64,000 bases of DNA from JAKPBU01 sp964425695. GTDB taxonomy: Bacteria > Pseudomonadota > Gammaproteobacteria > Xanthomonadales > Xanthomonadaceae. The notes beneath the pieces were generated by a model that was not told the origin of the DNA, made no database searches, and was given only the letters and a program-made list of their open reading frames with translations. The position numbers and the translations under genes were made by a program. The stretch lies in assembly GCA_964425695.1 (NCBI GenBank), contig CAYRNF010000001.1, positions 310,001-374,000 on the forward strand, in the 5' to 3' direction. Each line of letters begins with the position of its first letter. The stretch's first letter is position 1. Of this stretch, positions 15,588 through 26,701 are shown one piece after another.

Positions 15588-16637
15588 ATGCACAGGCGGA
15601 CGTTCCTGGCAGGCGCGGGCGGCGCGGCGGTCGCAGCGGCACTGGCATCGGCGGGCATGACGGCACCGGCCGTCGCCGCGCCGCGCGGCAGGCTGCTGCC
15701 GCCGCCGTTGAACCCGGGCGACACGGTGGGGCTGGTGAGTCCGTCTTCGGCCACCGACGACAGCTTCAACCTGCAGCTGGCGCGCGAGGCGATGGAAGCA
15801 TTGGGCTTCCAGGTCAGGAGCGGCGCGCACTACGCGAGCCGCTACGGACACCTGGCCGGCACCGATGCGCAGCGCGCGGGCGATCTCAACGCCATGTTCG
15901 CCGACGACGCGGTGCGCGCGATCGTGTGCGTGCGCGGCGGCTCCGGCGCGGCGCGGCTGCTGCCGCTGCTGCGCTACGACACGATCCGCCGCAATCCCAA
16001 GATCCTGCTGGGCTACTCCGACATCACCGCGCTGCACTGCGCGCTCAACGCCATGACCGGGCTGGTCACGTTCCACGGGCCCATCGGTTCGGGCAGCTGG
16101 AACGCGTTCAACGTGGACCAGTTCAAGCGGCTGTTCGTGCAGCGCGAGCTGATGCGCTACGCCAACAAGATCGAAGCCGGCGACGAACTGGTGCCGCGCA
16201 ACAACCGCACGCGCACGCTCAACGGCGGCATGGCGCGCGGCGAGCTGGTCGGCGGCAACCTGAGCGTGCTGGTGGCGCTGGCCGGCTCGCGCTACCTGCC
16301 CGCCTTCGACGGCAAGATCCTGTTCCTGGAAGACGTGGGCGAGGCGCCGTACCGCGTGGACCGCATGCTCACCACGCTGAAGCTGATGGGCGCGCTGGAG
16401 CGCATCGCGGGCTTCGTGTTCGGCGAATGCACCGATTGCGAGCCGGGCGACGGGTACGGTTCGCTCACGCTCGAGCAGATCCTGGACGACCACATCCGGC
16501 CGCTGAAAATCCCGGCCTACCGCGGCGCGATGATCGGCCACATCCGCGAGCAGTTCATCGTGCCGGTGGGCGCGCGCATGGAGATGGACGCGGACGCCGG
16601 CACGCTGCGGATGCTGGAGCCGGTGTTCCAGGACTGA
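15588..16637 (+). CDS. LD-carboxypeptidase (peptidase S66), Tat-exported
   Basis: A murein LD-carboxypeptidase that removes the terminal D-Ala from tetrapeptide in peptidoglycan recycling or turnover. The 349-residue protein starts with a twin-arginine type signal (MHRRTFLAGAGGAAVAAALA), which suggests a periplasmic form rather than the cytoplasmic LdcA. S66 motifs are present: RGGSGAARLLP, GYSDITALH with the probable nucleophile S144, FLEDVGEAPYRVDRM with E248, and GHIREQF with H318, giving a Ser-Glu-His triad. GGGAGGCAG precedes the ATG. It lies convergent to the SDR gene at 16666, with 28 bases between the stops. Confidence 0.92.
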   Translation: MHRRTFLAGAGGAAVAAALASAGMTAPAVAAPRGRLLPPPLNPGDTVGLVSPSSATDDSFNLQLAREAMEALGFQVRSGAHYASRYGHLAGTDAQRAGDLNAMFADDAVRAIVCVRGGSGAARLLPLLRYDTIRRNPKILLGYSDITALHCALNAMTGLVTFHGPIGSGSWNAFNVDQFKRLFVQRELMRYANKIEAGDELVPRNNRTRTLNGGMARGELVGGNLSVLVALAGSRYLPAFDGKILFLEDVGEAPYRVDRMLTTLKLMGALERIAGFVFGECTDCEPGDGYGSLTLEQILDDHIRPLKIPAYRGAMIGHIREQFIVPVGARMEMDADAGTLRMLEPVFQD

Positions 16638-16665
16638 GCGGCGCCAGGCTCGCGCGGCAGGTGTG

Positions 16666-17466
16666 TCAGGCGTACTGCATCTTGCGCGCCATGCCGCCGT
16701 CCACCACGAACTGCTGCCCGGTGACGAAACCCGATTGCGGGCCCAGCAGGTAGACCACCAGCGCGGCGACGTCCTCGGGCGTGCCGACGCGGCCGGCCGG
16801 ATGCTGCGCGTGGTCCCGCTTCGACAGTTTCGGGGCCCGCCGCGCGGCGGGCTTGCGCCAGGCATCGGTGGCGATCCAGCCCGGGCTCACGGCGTTGACC
16901 CGCACGTGCGGACCCTCGCTCACGGCCAGTGCGTGGGTCAGCGCCAGCAGCGCGCCCTTGGCCGCCGCGTACGGTTCGGTGTGCGGCTCGGACTGGGCGG
17001 CCCGCGTCGAGGCGATGTTGACGATGCCGCCGCGGACCGCGCGCAGCGCCGGCAGCGCGGCGCGCGTGCACAGGAACGCCGCATGCAGATGGCTGTCCAC
17101 GCGGCGCCGCCACTGCGCCACGCTCAGCGCGTCCAGCGGGCCGGCATGGGGATCGGCAATGCCGGCGTTGTTGACCAGACCGTCGAGCCGACCGAACCGC
17201 GCGCCGATGCGTTCGAACGCGCGCCGTACCGGCGCCTCGCGGACCACGTCCACCGCGAGGAAATACGCGCGCGGTCCGACGTCCCATTCGCGCAGGCAGG
17301 CCCGGCCGGCATCGCGGTCGCGGTCGAGCACGGCCACGCTGCCGCCGGCTTCCAGCACGCCTTGCGCGATCCCGCGCCCGATGCCCTGCGCGCCGCCGGT
17401 CACCGCCACCACGCGCCCCAGCAGGGGCGATGCGGGCCAGGGGGCAAGGGAGGGGACCAGGGTCAT
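16666..17466 (-). CDS. SDR family oxidoreductase (YgfF/YohF-like)
   Basis: Classical NAD(P)-dependent SDR of 266 residues. Motifs: VTGGAQGIGRGIAQG for cofactor, LVNNAGIADP, a serine in NIASTRAAQS, catalytic EPYAAAKGALL (Tyr-x3-Lys) and the C-terminal VTGQQFVVDGG. It is more distant from the first SDR (3097) than sister genes would be. The ATG at 17466 gives a family-typical N-terminus a few residues before the fold; the frame stays open upstream for 1.2 kb but that is shadow of the divergent gene. The DUF3228 gene starts divergently about 70 bases away. Confidence 0.92.
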   Translation of the reverse strand: MTLVPSLAPWPASPLLGRVVAVTGGAQGIGRGIAQGVLEAGGSVAVLDRDRDAGRACLREWDVGPRAYFLAVDVVREAPVRRAFERIGARFGRLDGLVNNAGIADPHAGPLDALSVAQWRRRVDSHLHAAFLCTRAALPALRAVRGGIVNIASTRAAQSEPHTEPYAAAKGALLALTHALAVSEGPHVRVNAVSPGWIATDAWRKPAARRAPKLSKRDHAQHPAGRVGTPEDVAALVVYLLGPQSGFVTGQQFVVDGGMARKMQYA

Positions 17467-17535
17467 GGCGGACTCGCGCGGGGCGGCTCGGAGGACGCTG
17501 GCGATAATGGACACAACTCCATCAGCGGTGCGTGC

Positions 17536-18093
17536 ATGTCCATCGTCCTGACCGACTTCGCCCGCCCGCGCCTGTTCCCGCGCGAGCCGCGCGGCAACAC
17601 CATCCAGGACATCGGCGCGGACGAGTTCGTGCGCCACCTCAACCAGCACCCGCCGCTGCGCGTGCTGGACGGGTATGCGCCGTTCTGCAAGCTGCACGTG
17701 CATCGCAACTGGACGTCCACGCGCTGCCTGGCGGTGCCCGTCACCGACGGCAACCGCCACCTGCTGCGCAGCGACTACGAGGCGCGCAACGACGCCGAGC
17801 TGCCGGTGCTGGTGCGCTGGTTCCAGGGGCTCCAGCCGCCGGTGGCCAACTACCTGATCCCGATCCTGTACAGCCGCGAACAGCTGGCGAAGGAAGGCAG
17901 CCCCATCGACGCCGAGTGGGGCGTGGTGGGCTGCATGTACACGATGGAACCCGAGGAAACGCCGATGGCGCCGATCACGCTGATGCGCAACGCGCTGGGC
18001 GTGGCCGAAGGCGGTTCCGGCGTGGCCCTGGATCGCCAGGCGTACCTGCGCAGCGTGGCGTTCTGGCGCAGCCACGCGAACTGGCGCGGCTAG
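17536..18093 (+). CDS. DUF3228 family protein
   Basis: A 185-residue cytoplasmic protein. It contains RGNTIQDIGADEFVRHLNQ near the N-terminus, NYLIPILYSREQL in the middle and EWGVVGCMYTMEPEETPM towards the C-terminus, the pattern of the DUF3228 family. Function is unknown. The start is ATG 17536 (MSIVLTDFARPR). The shared region with the divergent SDR start presumably carries both promoters. Confidence 0.88.
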   Translation: MSIVLTDFARPRLFPREPRGNTIQDIGADEFVRHLNQHPPLRVLDGYAPFCKLHVHRNWTSTRCLAVPVTDGNRHLLRSDYEARNDAELPVLVRWFQGLQPPVANYLIPILYSREQLAKEGSPIDAEWGVVGCMYTMEPEETPMAPITLMRNALGVAEGGSGVALDRQAYLRSVAFWRSHANWRG

Positions 18094-18152
18094 GAACCTG
18101 CACGGTCCGTGCCGGCGCGCGGCCGGCCCCTGGCGGGGCGGCGGTGCGGGCC

Positions 18153-18611
18153 TCAGCCTTCCGGCAGGGATAGCCCGGGGCGTTCGTTGTCCCACACCAT
18201 GTGGAAGATCCGCCAGTGCCCGTCGGCGCCGCGCAGCAGCTGGATGCTGTTGATGCCGCGCCGTTCGGGCGTCGCGTCGCCCGGCGCGGTGCGGGCCTCG
18301 TAGCGGCTCCACGCGTGGGCGATGTTGCCGAACACCTGCAGCTCGCGCGCGGTTTCGGTTTCGTAGAAATCCATGCCGGCGAGCAGGGCGTCGGCATTGG
18401 CGCGGTATTCGTCCAGGGTGAAGGCCTGCATCCATGGACGCCCCTGCGTATCCACGCCGGTGCGCACCTGGCGGCAGTCCGGATGGAACCACTGGCGCTG
18501 CCGCGACCAGTCGCGGGGACCGGCGGGCCCGGAAATCATCGCGTACATGGCGTCGATGGCGGCGCCGATGGCGGCGGCGTCCGCGTCGCGGGCTTGCGGG
18601 TCTGCGTGCAT
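18153..18611 (-). CDS. NTF2-like (SnoaL-type) protein
   Basis: A 152-residue protein of NTF2-like fold. The first helix (AAIDAMYAMISGPAGPRDW) is followed by FHPDCRQVRTG, TLDEYRANADAL and a final strand pair (INSIQLLRGADGHWRIFHMVW, given in parts: INSIQLLRG, WRIFHMVWDNE). The conserved EARTAPG-like segment matches proteins often annotated as nuclear transport factor 2 family. It has no signal peptide. Start taken at ATG 18611, which gives a normal length. It is convergent with the DUF3228 gene. Confidence 0.82.
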   Translation of the reverse strand: MHADPQARDADAAAIGAAIDAMYAMISGPAGPRDWSRQRQWFHPDCRQVRTGVDTQGRPWMQAFTLDEYRANADALLAGMDFYETETARELQVFGNIAHAWSRYEARTAPGDATPERRGINSIQLLRGADGHWRIFHMVWDNERPGLSLPEG

Positions 18612-18677
18612 GGCGACTCCGTGCGGTGGAAGGCACTGCGCGCGCACGCGGAGCCCGCGCGGCGCTACGCTGGGGGC

Positions 18678-19088
18678 ATGACGATGACACGCGCGCGATG
18701 GCTGGTGGTGGCGACCGGCGTGGCCCTGCCGTACCTGGCGCGCCTGCCCGGCGGCCTGGATTGGCTGCGCCAGTACACCGACGCGGGGCTGGGCGGCGCG
18801 CTGCTGCTGGGCGGGTTCAACGCCATCGCCTGGGGCGCGATCGTCGGCATCAGCCTTGCGTACCGGCACGCACGCTCGCTGCTGGCGCCGGCGCTGGCGG
18901 GCTTCGGCGCGCTGGCGTGGGCGCATGCCACGCTGGACCTGCGCGCCGATGCGCAGGCGGCGATCGCGCTGGTCTTCCTGCCCATCTATGCGCTGCTGCC
19001 CATCGCCATCGGCGGTGCGGTGGGTTACGCGATCGACCGCCGCCTGCGCGTGGGTCTGGCCGCGCGCCTGCCGCCGGATCGCGCGTAA
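18678..19088 (+). CDS. Small integral membrane protein
   Basis: A 136-residue protein with about four hydrophobic segments (WLVVATGVALPYLA, ALLLGGFNAIAWGAIVGISLAY, LLAPALAGFGALAWAH and ALVFLPIYALLPIAIGGAVGYAI), cut to short loops, with a basic C-terminus. No family is recognised. The start at ATG 18678 is preceded by TGGGGG, a weak ribosome binding site. It runs in the same direction as the GNAT gene 25 bases downstream, so the two may form a transcription unit. Confidence 0.75.
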   Translation: MTMTRARWLVVATGVALPYLARLPGGLDWLRQYTDAGLGGALLLGGFNAIAWGAIVGISLAYRHARSLLAPALAGFGALAWAHATLDLRADAQAAIALVFLPIYALLPIAIGGAVGYAIDRRLRVGLAARLPPDRA

Positions 19089-19113
19089 GGCTCCGGCCGC
19101 CATCGGGCTCCGC

Positions 19114-19626
19114 ATGACGCCGATCGCCGCAGCTCCCGTCCACTTCGCCGGCATCCTGGCGCTCAATGCCGCATCGGTGGAGGTGCTCAGCCCGCTGTCG
19201 CCGCAACGCCTCGCGTGGCTGCACGCGGGCGCGGCGTATCACAAGGTGGTGGTGGACGACGCGCGGGTGGTCGCGTTCCTGCTCGGCTTCGCGCCCGGTG
19301 CGGATTACGACAGCGTCAACTACCGCTGGTTCGATGCGCGCTACGACGATTTCCTGTACGTGGACCGCATCGTGGTGGCGGCCAGCCACCGTGCGCGGGG
19401 CCTGGGCGCGCGGCTGTACCGCGACGTCTTCGCCACTGCCCGCGCAATGGGCCTGGCGCGCGTGGTGTGCGAATACGACATCGCCCCGCCGAATCCGGCA
19501 TCGGCCGCGTTCCACCGGCGTTTCGGCTTCGTGGAAGTGGGCACGCAGCGCACCGCCGACGGGACAAAGGCCGTATCGCTGCAGAGCGCGTCGGTATCGC
19601 AACGCGGCGACGGACAAGACGCCTGA
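19114..19626 (+). CDS. GNAT family N-acetyltransferase
   Basis: A 170-residue acetyl-CoA-dependent acyltransferase. The core is FLYVDRIVVAASHRARGLGARLYRDV (in parts: YVDRIVVAASH, RARGLGARLYRD), where RxxGxG/A forms the acetyl-CoA pyrophosphate loop, followed by CEYDIAPPNPASAAFHRRFGF, the conserved motif B region with Asn and the FHRRFGF hydrophobic end. The acceptor substrate is not predictable. It follows the small membrane protein gene by 25 bases on the same strand. Confidence 0.9.
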   Translation: MTPIAAAPVHFAGILALNAASVEVLSPLSPQRLAWLHAGAAYHKVVVDDARVVAFLLGFAPGADYDSVNYRWFDARYDDFLYVDRIVVAASHRARGLGARLYRDVFATARAMGLARVVCEYDIAPPNPASAAFHRRFGFVEVGTQRTADGTKAVSLQSASVSQRGDGQDA

Positions 19627-19731
19627 TCCGTCCGGCCGGCGGCCGGCAACCGGCGGACACGGCGCCGCTGTAGCATCCGCCCCGGTACACCTGCCCCACA
19701 CCGCGCACACCGCACGAAGGTCCGCACCCGC

Positions 19732-20574
19732 ATGCTTCAGAAGATCTGGCACCGGCACCAGGGCCTGTGGAACTGGGACCTGGTCACCGCGCTGACCTCC
19801 GACATCGCCAGTGCGAAGCCGCCGAAATCCGCGCTGTCGTGGTGCCTGATCTGGGCGGACACCGGTCTGTTGCTTGCGAAGTTCACGGGCCGCCGCCTGC
19901 GCAGGCGGCTCGAAGCGTTGCTGCGCGGACGGCCGCGGGGGCCCCTTGCCGTCACCTACATCGACGTCGGCACCCACGTGGCGGCCAAGGAGCTGTCGTT
20001 GATGCGGCACCACGTGCTGCCCGCCCGCGCGGACGACTTCCGCTGCATCGGCATCGAGGCCAACCGCGAGAGCTACCAGCGCGTGCGCGAACGGATGGGC
20101 GACGATCCGCATGTCACGCTGGTCCATGGAGCGGTCTGCAGGCAGATCCCGCCGGATGGCCACGTGCAGCTGTACCTACACGGCGACGGGCATGGCGACT
20201 CCCTGCACCGGACCAGCGGGGCGTCCGTCCAGGTCCCGGCCCTGCGGCTGTCGGACCTGGTGCGCGCGGAAGGCGCCGATCCCGGCCGGGTGCTCGTGGT
20301 CCGCATGAACATCGAAGGCGCCGAGTTCGACGCGCTGCGCGACCTGCACGAGCAGGGGCTGCTGGACCGGATCGACGCGTTCTACGGGATGTGGGACGAC
20401 CTGTCGAAGATCGACGCGCACCTGGATCGCGAGATGACCCGTTTCATGGCCATCCACGGCATCCGCACGACGACGTTCAACGAGCGCGATTTCGTTTCGG
20501 GCTTCCGGGTCAGGGCAATCGCCTACGACCTGGCGACGTCCATCGTCTGGGCGGCCAGGCGTCGCGCACCGTAG
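19732..20574 (+). CDS. FkbM family methyltransferase
   Basis: A 280-residue SAM-dependent methyltransferase. The SAM-binding segment is YIDVGTHVAAKEL, followed by CIGIEANRESYQ (acidic residue after strand 2) and the FkbM hallmark RMNIEGAEFDALRDL. FkbM proteins O-methylate polysaccharides, polyketides or similar molecules, so a role in modifying surface glycans is plausible but not shown. The first 60 residues are a family-atypical basic extension with a hydrophobic stretch (SWCLIWADTGLLLA). The gene ends 12 bases before the convergent DUF4124 gene. Confidence 0.88.
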   Translation: MLQKIWHRHQGLWNWDLVTALTSDIASAKPPKSALSWCLIWADTGLLLAKFTGRRLRRRLEALLRGRPRGPLAVTYIDVGTHVAAKELSLMRHHVLPARADDFRCIGIEANRESYQRVRERMGDDPHVTLVHGAVCRQIPPDGHVQLYLHGDGHGDSLHRTSGASVQVPALRLSDLVRAEGADPGRVLVVRMNIEGAEFDALRDLHEQGLLDRIDAFYGMWDDLSKIDAHLDREMTRFMAIHGIRTTTFNERDFVSGFRVRAIAYDLATSIVWAARRRAP

Positions 20575-20586
20575 GCGGCGCCCGCC

Positions 20587-21243
20587 TCACTGGTTGCAGG
20601 TCGTCTCCGCCACCACGCGTGCGATCCGCTCGTAGTCGGCCTTGGCCTGCGCGGCCATGTCGGCGCGTGCATAGGTCCACGCGGCCTGGGCTTCGTTGAC
20701 GCGCTTGCGCCAGGCCGGGCAGGCGGCGTTGTCGGCGACGCGCTGGCACTGGTCGTAGACCATGCTGCAGGCCGCACCGGCGCCGAGCGCCTGCGAACCG
20801 TCGATGCCGACCGTGTCCACGCGCACGCAGCGCGGCTTGGGGTCCGGCGTGTCGCTGAGGTAGCTGTCGTTGTCCACCGTGTTGCACTGGTACAGCGGCG
20901 GTGGCGGCAGGCGTTCGGCCGCGGGTGTGCGGGCTTCCGGCAACGGCAGCACGGGGCTGGCAGGGTCGGCGGAAGCCGGGGACGCCGGCGGCACGGCGGC
21001 GGGCGGCGGCGCTGCGCTGCGCACCGGCGCCGGTGCGATCATCGGAAAAGGGGCCGCGGTGGCGCCGGTGTCGATGAGGCGCTTCTCCTGCTTGGCCCCC
21101 TTGGCGCACGCCATGTCGTTCTGCAGCGTGACCACGCCGCGCGCGTCGGTGCAGCGGTACATCACCACCTGCTGCGCCAGCGCCGGCAGCGCCACCGCGC
21201 ATGCCAGCAGCGCAAGCGCACCCACGATCCACGCCTTCGGCAT
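20587..21243 (-). CDS. DUF4124 domain protein (second of pair)
   Basis: An exported protein of 218 residues with a Sec signal peptide (ALALLACAVALPALAQ) and the DUF4124 motif MYRCTDARGVVTLQNDMACAKG just after the cleavage site (given in parts: YRCTDARG, CAKG). The middle is Pro/Ala-rich and the C-terminus contains several Cys (YQCNTVDN, ACSMVYDQCQRV, TTCNQ) that could form disulphides. Its start codon overlaps the stop of the next DUF4124 gene (TGATG), so the two form an operon. Function unknown. Confidence 0.88.
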   Translation of the reverse strand: MPKAWIVGALALLACAVALPALAQQVVMYRCTDARGVVTLQNDMACAKGAKQEKRLIDTGATAAPFPMIAPAPVRSAAPPPAAVPPASPASADPASPVLPLPEARTPAAERLPPPPLYQCNTVDNDSYLSDTPDPKPRCVRVDTVGIDGSQALGAGAACSMVYDQCQRVADNAACPAWRKRVNEAQAAWTYARADMAAQAKADYERIARVVAETTCNQ

Positions 21244-21938
21244 CAACGCACTCCGCAGTCCTGTGACAGGCGTGCGTTGATACCACGTTCCTCGCGATCC
21301 AGTAGCGCGCGATCGGAAGGCTGGGCGTTGAAGGCCTGGCGTCGCAGTTCGTCGCGGCGGTCGCGCAGCTGCGCGCAGGCTTCGCGCGGGGGCAGCGCGC
21401 TGCACGCGTCGCGCACCCAGGTGCCGGCGTTGCCGTAAGCGGCGATCGTGCGCACCACCGTGCGCTGCACGCCGCCGGTGCGCACGCGCGCATCCACGCG
21501 GCCGTCGCGGTAGCGCACGCTGGCGCTGCCGGGGCGGTAGAGGTTGCGCTGCGCCAGCAGGGGGTAGTCCAGCGTCCACAGCGGCATCCAGCGCGGATTG
21601 CCTTCCGGCGAATCGCTGGTGTAGCGCTCGCCATCGGGCGTGACGCATTCGTACAGGGGGCGTGGTGCGGAGACGAAGACGTATTGCGGCGGCGGGGGCG
21701 CGGGCGCCGGGGCATCCACCCGGACCGGTGCGAGCCGCGGCGCCGCGGGCGGCGACGCGATGCGGACCAGCTTGCGCGTGGTCTGCAACTTGTCCTTGGC
21801 GCAGGGCGAATCGCGCAGCTCCACCTTGCCGCGCGCATCGGTGCAGCGATAGACCGTGACGCCCTGCGCGGCGGCCGGCGCGGCCGCGCACAGCAGCACG
21901 ATGCTCAGCGACAGGCAGGGCAGGCAGGCACGTGGCAT
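21243..21938 (-). CDS. DUF4124 domain protein (first of pair)
   Basis: A 231-residue exported protein with a signal peptide (LSLSIVLLCAAAPAAAQ) followed by VYRCTDARGKVELRDSPCAKD, the DUF4124 motif, in parts. After a Pro/Ala-rich linker it carries LYECVTPDGERYTSDSPEGNP, a segment that resembles a second copy of the same motif. The C-terminus is Arg-rich and ends in a Cys. It is the first gene of the pair, with the downstream gene overlapping by TGATG. The two proteins share the same layout, so they are probably old duplicates. Confidence 0.88.
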   Translation of the reverse strand: MPRACLPCLSLSIVLLCAAAPAAAQGVTVYRCTDARGKVELRDSPCAKDKLQTTRKLVRIASPPAAPRLAPVRVDAPAPAPPPPQYVFVSAPRPLYECVTPDGERYTSDSPEGNPRWMPLWTLDYPLLAQRNLYRPGSASVRYRDGRVDARVRTGGVQRTVVRTIAAYGNAGTWVRDACSALPPREACAQLRDRRDELRRQAFNAQPSDRALLDREERGINARLSQDCGVR

Positions 21939-22020
21939 GCCGCCATCTTGCGCCCGCGCCGGGGTGTCGGCAAAACGGGGGCCGCACAGCGGTTCAGGTG
22001 CGTGGCGGCCGGGTGCCGCC

Positions 22021-22587
22021 TCAGAGGCGCAGGGCGTCCCCGGTCAGCGCATCGCGGATCGCGGTGGGACGCGCCAGGCCGCCGGTCTGGCCCGGCACCA
22101 CGCCGTCCAGGGCGTCCAGCAGCCCGGCATCGAAGTCCTGCAGCCGTGCCGGTGGCGGCGCACCGGCCGGATTGGCGCTGGTGGATACCAGCGCGCCGTC
22201 GAAGGCGTCGCAGAGCGCGACCACGACCGGATGCGCGCTGACCCGCACCGCGATGCCCGCGTGCGCACCGGTGATCCAGCGCGGCGCCGCGGCGCTGGCG
22301 GGCACGATCCAGGTATGCGGGCCGGGCCACGACGCCAGCACGTCCGCCTGCCGCTCGACCGGCAGCGCGTCGAAGTCGATCCAGGGCTGCAGCTGAGCGA
22401 AGCGCGCGGCGACCAGGATCAGGCCCTTTTCCACCTCGCGTCGCTTCAGCGCGAGCAGCCGCAGCACGGCCGCTTCGTCCGCAGGGTCGCAGCCCAAGCC
22501 CCAGACCGCTTCGGTGGGGTAGGCGATCACCGCGCCGCGTCGCAGCGGCGCGGCGGCGGCGGCCGGGTCGAGCACGGGCGGCGCCAT
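22021..22587 (-). CDS. tsaC: Threonylcarbamoyl-AMP synthase, YrdC/Sua5 type
   Basis: Makes threonylcarbamoyl-AMP from Thr, bicarbonate and ATP for t6A37 modification of tRNAs that read ANN codons. The 188-residue single-domain protein is TsaC (RimN) size, without the Sua5 C-terminal domain. The YrdC signature is present: VIAYPTEAVWGLGCDP and LLALKRREVEKGLILVA, with the later SAHPVVVALCDAF and LVSTSANPAG. It lies 12 bases after ohr on the same strand and in the conserved topA-tsaC neighbourhood. Confidence 0.93.
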   Translation of the reverse strand: MAPPVLDPAAAAAPLRRGAVIAYPTEAVWGLGCDPADEAAVLRLLALKRREVEKGLILVAARFAQLQPWIDFDALPVERQADVLASWPGPHTWIVPASAAAPRWITGAHAGIAVRVSAHPVVVALCDAFDGALVSTSANPAGAPPPARLQDFDAGLLDALDGVVPGQTGGLARPTAIRDALTGDALRL

Positions 22588-22599
22588 CGCTGCCAGGCC

Positions 22600-23022
22600 T
22601 CAGGCCAGCGCGATCTCGACCGGGATGTTGCCGCGGGTCGCATTGGAGTACGGGCAGACCCGGTGCGCCGCGTCCACCAGCGCCTGCGCCGCGTCGCGCT
22701 CCATGCCCGGCAGGTGCACGGTCAGGCGCGCGGCGACGCCGTACGCCTGGCCGGTTGGGCCCAGGTCCACTTCGGCTTCCACCGCCAGGTCCGGCGGCAG
22801 CGCGACGCCCTGCTTGGCGGCGACCGCCTTGATGGCGCCGATGAAGCAGGCGGAGTAGCCGGCCGCGAACAGCTGCTCCGGGTTCGTCCCGTTGCCCTTG
22901 CCCGGCGAGGTATGGGTGACATCCAGGTGGCCGTCGTCGCTTTTCGATACGCCGCCGTCGCGGCCGCCCGCGGTGGTGTGGACGCGCGCGGTGTACAGCA
23001 CCTTGTCGAGGGACGTGGTCAT
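22600..23022 (-). CDS. ohr: Organic hydroperoxide resistance protein
   Basis: A thiol peroxidase of the Ohr/OsmC family that reduces organic hydroperoxides, using a Cys pair recycled by lipoylated proteins. The 140-residue protein has the two active-site cysteines in FAAGYSACFIGAIKAVA and AHRVCPYSNATRGN and begins TSLDKVLYTARVHTTAGGRDG, characteristic of Ohr rather than OsmC. AGGAG precedes the ATG. It sits between topA and tsaC, 12 bases before tsaC; the palindromic TACGTA lies in its upstream region and could be part of a regulator site, but OhrR binding cannot be asserted. Confidence 0.93.
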   Translation of the reverse strand: MTTSLDKVLYTARVHTTAGGRDGGVSKSDDGHLDVTHTSPGKGNGTNPEQLFAAGYSACFIGAIKAVAAKQGVALPPDLAVEAEVDLGPTGQAYGVAARLTVHLPGMERDAAQALVDAAHRVCPYSNATRGNIPVEIALA

Positions 23023-23107
23023 GGCAGGACTCCTAGTGGTTGCGCTCTACAGGAAGGATCTACGTACGCGATCTTGGCGAAGGATCGATGCCGGCAGATG
23101 ACGCGCC

Positions 23108-25705
<2,598 letters not shown>

Positions 25706-25740
25706 GGGGCTCGGATGGGGGAGGCGGGCGTCTCCGGCGC

Positions 25741-25832
25741 GGCGCCGGAGAAGACGACGCCCGGGTTCGGGACCCGGGCGTTCAGGTTGCTGCTTTTTAT
25801 AGTGGTGTCACGCCGCGGGAGGGCGTGTCAAG
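25741..25832 (-). promoter_or_regulatory. Putative topA upstream region with TATAAA and nested palindromes
   Basis: Reading on the minus strand, TTGACA (revcomp of 25825-25830 region) is followed after 24 bases by TATAAA, a spacing too long for a normal sigma70 pair, so only the TATAAA is a credible -10. The inverted repeat CACGCC..GGCGTG lies between them. Downstream come two further palindromes, ACGCCCGGG..CCCGGGCG and CTCCGGCGC..GCGCCGGAG, in the leader before the topA start. This could be transcript attenuation or a read-through control, but it is inference. Confidence 0.3.
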
Positions 25833-25865
25833 GACGGCGATGTCCGTTCTGCGACACCGGCGACG

Positions 25866-25919
25866 CAAAAAGCGCCGGACCGGCGGCCCCAGGCGGGGCT
25901 GGAGCGCCCGCCGGGCGCT
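25866..25919 (-). terminator. Probable terminator after smg
   Basis: On the minus strand, ten bases after the smg stop, GAGCGCCC pairs perfectly with GGGCGCTC (25901-25919, 3-base loop). A second small stem, CGCCG/CGGCG with a 3-base loop, is followed by TTTTT (25866-25870). The last stem plus T-run is a normal Rho-independent layout. Confidence 0.6.
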
Positions 25920-25929
25920 CCCCGGGGGC

Positions 25930-26421
25930 TCAATGCACCGGCTCGGGCTCGTCCAGGAACATCTGGGTTTCCATCCAGGCATAGGCCGCTTCCGACCCGG
26001 GCTGGCTGAACAGGACCAGCAGCACGACCCATTTCAGGTCGTCCAGATCCAGTTCGTCCTGGTCCAGGGCCATCGCCCGATCCAGCACCAGCTCGCGCTG
26101 GGCGGCGTCGAGGATGCCGTGCTGCTCCAGGAACAGCAGGAAGCCGCGGCTTTCGGTGTCGAGCTTGTCCAGTTCCTGGCCGGAATGGACCCGCATCGGA
26201 CCCTTGGCCCGCGGTTCGGACGCGGCCGGGCGCTGCTCGGCCAGGGCGCCCAGCCAGTCGAAGGCCTTGTGGATCTCGGCGGCGGCGAAGCCGGCTTCGG
26301 TCAGTTCGGTGAACAGGGTGCCGTTGTTGAGCGCATCGCGGTCCCCCAGCGGCGGGGCGGCGTCTTCGGCGAAGTAGTGTTCGAACAGGTAGAGCAGGAC
26401 ATCCAGGATGCTTTCTTTCAT
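25930..26421 (-). CDS. smg: Smg family protein (DUF494)
   Basis: A 163-residue cytoplasmic protein of the Smg/DUF494 family, a conserved gammaproteobacterial and betaproteobacterial family with no settled function. It begins MKESILDVLLYLFEHYF, followed by FTELTEAGFAAAEIHKAFDWL, and ends DDLKWVVLLVLFSQPGSEAAY with a last acidic segment. The ATG at 26421 gives the family start; the open frame extends upstream but without family residues. Position between dprA and topA is the conserved gene order. Confidence 0.93.
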   Translation of the reverse strand: MKESILDVLLYLFEHYFAEDAAPPLGDRDALNNGTLFTELTEAGFAAAEIHKAFDWLGALAEQRPAASEPRAKGPMRVHSGQELDKLDTESRGFLLFLEQHGILDAAQRELVLDRAMALDQDELDLDDLKWVVLLVLFSQPGSEAAYAWMETQMFLDEPEPVH

Positions 26422-26647
26422 TTCCCTCGGCCTGCGCCGTGGCGCGTCGATGGGCGCGGGAGCCAGAAGCAGGCTCTCGCCGGGCGCGACGTCGGGCTCC
26501 GTGCCCGCCGCCGTCTTGGCCGGTGAACCACCGGCCACCGCCATCGCACGCCACCAATGGCATGCCTCCCCCGCGATGGCGGTTGCGGCCCGTCCGTGGG
26601 TCGCGTTGCGCTCAGGCCTTGGCCGTCGCGCTGCGGGACATCACCTG

Positions 26648-26701
26648 GGTAGGTCTACCGCTCGGGTCCGGCTGCATGAAGCCGGGCTTCGACCTACCTG
26701 C
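26648..26701. repeat. Palindromic element overlapping the end of dprA
   Basis: GGTAGGTC and GACCTACC form outer arms, with inner arms CCGGCT and AGCCGG, about 50 bases in all. The dprA TAG stop lies within one arm. The layout fits a REP-like intergenic palindrome; it could also act as the dprA transcript end. Confidence 0.55.

Noticed and set aside
25800..25832. TTGACA/TATAAA as a canonical sigma70 promoter for topA
   Set aside because: The spacing is 24 bases instead of about 17, so it is kept only as a low-confidence regulatory region.
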